From: Gammaproteobacteria bacterium
GTDB taxonomy: Bacteria > Pseudomonadota > Gammaproteobacteria > Pseudomonadales > DSM-25080
Length of the DNA stretch: 7,375 nucleotides
Assembly: GCA_013372965.1 (NCBI GenBank)
Contig: JABXIR010000247.1
Location: 1-7,375 of the forward strand
Direction: 5' to 3'
The notes under the pieces were generated by a model that searched no databases, was not told where the DNA came from, and saw nothing but the letters and a program-made list of their open reading frames with translations. The first letter of the stretch is position 1. Every line of letters begins with the position of its first letter. The translations under genes were made by a program, and so were the position numbers. Positions 5,828 through 7,375 of the stretch are shown here, in pieces.

Positions 5828-7375
5828 TTAATTAAAAGAGTACTTAACTTCGAGGCCGACCCAGCGAGGTGGTCCGTAAACCTCAAGCGTGTAACCGAAG
5901 AACTCACCCAAATCGAAGGCATAGGTCTTATAGGTTTCATCCGCCATGTTGCGCGCAAACGCCGCTACGTGAAGCTCGTTAGTACCGAATTCGCGAGTAT
6001 AACTGACTCGGCCATTCCACAACGCATAAGAATCGCCTGCGGTTAACGCGGAATTCGTCGTATTGTACTGTTGATCACCAACATATACACCATCAACTTG
6101 TACCGCGATCTCTGAACGGTCCATTTGCCATGCTTTGCGGACTAACCAGTTCGCGGACAGTTCCGGAGCGGTAATCATTTTTTGGTCATAAAAGTCTCCA
6201 CTACCCGGCACAAGTTCCACGTCATGAACGGTCGCATCAAGGTAAGCCGCCCCTAGATTGATATCCCAACCTTCAGCAGGGGACAGATAGAACTCGACTT
6301 CACCACCCTGAATCGTCGCATCGTGGTTCTTAACGACCGATGTTAGACCTTGGAATACGAACGCCTGGTAGTCGGAGTAGTCGTAGTAGAAGACACTGGC
6401 ATTTAAACGTGCTGCACCATCTAAGAACGTCGACTTCACACCCGTCTCATAAGCCGTCAGAATTTCTGGATCGAACGCCAATTCAGCCACTGGAAGGAAA
6501 CCATCTAACGGGGCGGTGAAACCGCCGCCCTTCATGCCGCGGCTAATACCTGCATAGACGAGCACATCATTAGACACATCGTAATCCAGTTGAAGTTTTC
6601 CAGAGAAGTCGCTGTCTTCACGATCAAGCGCCGCGGGATCCGGCATCTCGACAATGGCAGGATTGGCTGGATCATAAGAACTGAACCACGAACAGTCATT
6701 CGGTGCATCAAACGGGTTTCCTGGGTCACCTATCGGCTTCCAGTACAACGACGGTGTGCAAAAGCTATCGAGCACAAAGTCTTTCTGATCGTTTACCCAG
6801 CGCAATCCAGCCGTCAAACGCAGTGCATCCGTTAAGCTGTATTCAACCTGCCCAAAGACCGACCATGATTTGGTGTCTAGGGTAAATTCGTTGTTCGATG
6901 CACCGCCAAACGTCGGCATTTCCAATTGGGACGCGTAGCTGCCTTCAATTGATAGATAGTAAAAACCAGTAGTCCAGCTCATTGCATCGGTCTCGCCATT
7001 TAGACGAATTTCCTGAGAGAACTGCGACGAGTCTTGATCCGACCAATACTCAAGGCTACGAGAACGGTTGCCATCCGAGTCTTCCAGATAGTACTTTTCG
7101 AGGTCTTGATAATCGGTGATCGACGTTAGTGTGAACGCATCGAAGTCGATAGTCGCGGTGGCAGTGTAACCTTTGGCGTCTTTATCAATGACACCTGTGG
7201 GGTTTTGGAAGCCCTGGTTGGGAGCTGGAGATTCGTCAGGAACTCCCTGCCAGTCCGTTGGTATATCTCCCACTTCCTTGTACGCAGGGCGAAAATCGTA
7301 CGCGCCGGCTACATTTCTATCGACAACGTTCGACCACGCTTGTAAATCAACGCGGGAATCCTCGCCAAATAAAAA
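5828..7375 (-). CDS. TonB-dependent outer membrane receptor, C-terminal barrel (runs off right edge)
   Basis: The open frame continues to the right edge without a start; 515 residues are visible and the signal peptide and plug domain lie outside. The GTG at 7273 is internal, because 34 more in-frame codons (beginning FLFGEDSRVDLQAW) precede it. Barrel hallmarks are alternating aromatic strands: FTLTSITDYQ, SSQFSQEIRLNGETDAMSW then TTGFYYL, YEYSLTDALRLTAGLRW-like segments, ISRGMKGGGF, LTAYETGVKSTFLDGAARLN and ASVFYYDYSDYQAFVFQG, EVEFYLSPAEGWDINLGAAY, FARNMADETYKTYAFD, and the closing GPPRWVGLEVKYSFN. These fit the large TonB receptor group of Sphingomonadales and marine gammaproteobacteria that imports diverse ligands rather than a defined siderophore type. 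Two cysteines 22 residues apart (visible residues 206 and 228) could form a loop disulfide. The chain ends in Phe-Asn instead of the usual final Phe. The ligand is unknown; the downstream kinase and dehydrogenase suggest an organic substrate. Confidence 0.92.
   Translation of the reverse strand, partial: FLFGEDSRVDLQAWSNVVDRNVAGAYDFRPAYKEVGDIPTDWQGVPDESPAPNQGFQNPTGVIDKDAKGYTATATIDFDAFTLTSITDYQDLEKYYLEDSDGNRSRSLEYWSDQDSSQFSQEIRLNGETDAMSWTTGFYYLSIEGSYASQLEMPTFGGASNNEFTLDTKSWSVFGQVEYSLTDALRLTAGLRWVNDQKDFVLDSFCTPSLYWKPIGDPGNPFDAPNDCSWFSSYDPANPAIVEMPDPAALDREDSDFSGKLQLDYDVSNDVLVYAGISRGMKGGGFTAPLDGFLPVAELAFDPEILTAYETGVKSTFLDGAARLNASVFYYDYSDYQAFVFQGLTSVVKNHDATIQGGEVEFYLSPAEGWDINLGAAYLDATVHDVELVPGSGDFYDQKMITAPELSANWLVRKAWQMDRSEIAVQVDGVYVGDQQYNTTNSALTAGDSYALWNGRVSYTREFGTNELHVAAFARNMADETYKTYAFDLGEFFGYTLEVYGPPRWVGLEVKYSFN

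Noticed and set aside
1088..6965. GATAGATAGTAAAAA occurs at 1088-1102 and again at 6951-6965
   Set aside because: The second copy is coding sequence of the receptor and the string is A/T-rich and low in complexity; one 15-base match in a window of this size is close to what chance allows.
7271..7273. GTG at 7273 as start of the receptor
   Set aside because: The frame stays open for 34 more codons to the edge, and a TonB receptor needs a signal peptide and plug domain, so the gene is simply cut by the window.
1..7375. CRISPR, tRNA/rRNA, insertion sequence, prophage or defence system
   Set aside because: No spaced direct repeats, cloverleaf-like sequences, transposase or integrase motifs or terminal inverted repeats are visible, and almost all of the sequence is accounted for by metabolic and envelope genes.

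Overview
The window looks like a piece of a Gram-negative chromosome, most likely a gammaproteobacterium with a marine or TonB-receptor-rich lifestyle. The evidence is a TonB-dependent receptor barrel, two lipoproteins with lipoboxes, the start of a TolC-type outer membrane protein, moderate base composition and ordinary Shine-Dalgarno sites. The genus cannot be fixed from sequence alone. Coding density is high, no gap between genes exceeds about 90 bases, and I see no RNA genes, insertion sequences, CRISPR arrays or phage genes.

Left part (1-1027, minus strand). A lipoprotein alpha/beta hydrolase (start 1027, stop 311) is followed by the first 80 codons of a TolC-family outer membrane protein (start TTG at 240), which runs off the left edge. 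A good sigma70-type promoter for the second gene overlaps the stop codon of the hydrolase.

Centre (1028-3189). An 86-base divergent intergenic region carries overlapping palindromes and separates the hydrolase from a plus-strand pair. That pair is an FAD-dependent oxidoreductase of the retinol saturase / carotenoid desaturase superfamily (1114-2730), followed after 45 bases by a small lipoprotein with a BamE/SmpA-like motif and a glycine-rich segment (2776-3189).

Right part (3203-7375, minus strand). Read in the direction of transcription, this is a TonB-dependent receptor (N-terminal part beyond the right edge, stop 5828), then a phosphotransferase of the AmgK/aminoglycoside-phosphotransferase type (5773-4712), then an NAD(P)-dependent aldehyde dehydrogenase (4702-3203). 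Kinase and dehydrogenase are 9 bases apart, with the ribosome binding site of the second overlapping the stop of the first. A hairpin lies between receptor and kinase, and another sits at the convergent end shared by the dehydrogenase and the small lipoprotein.

A plausible but unproven reading of the right part is an uptake-and-processing unit: the receptor brings in a ligand, the kinase phosphorylates a small hydroxylated substrate and the dehydrogenase oxidises an aldehyde. The substrate is not identifiable here. Nothing in the window is clearly a new defence, mobile or RNA-based system. The most distinctive items are the receptor-kinase-dehydrogenase cluster, the palindrome array in the divergent promoter, and the retinol-saturase-like enzyme of unknown bacterial substrate.
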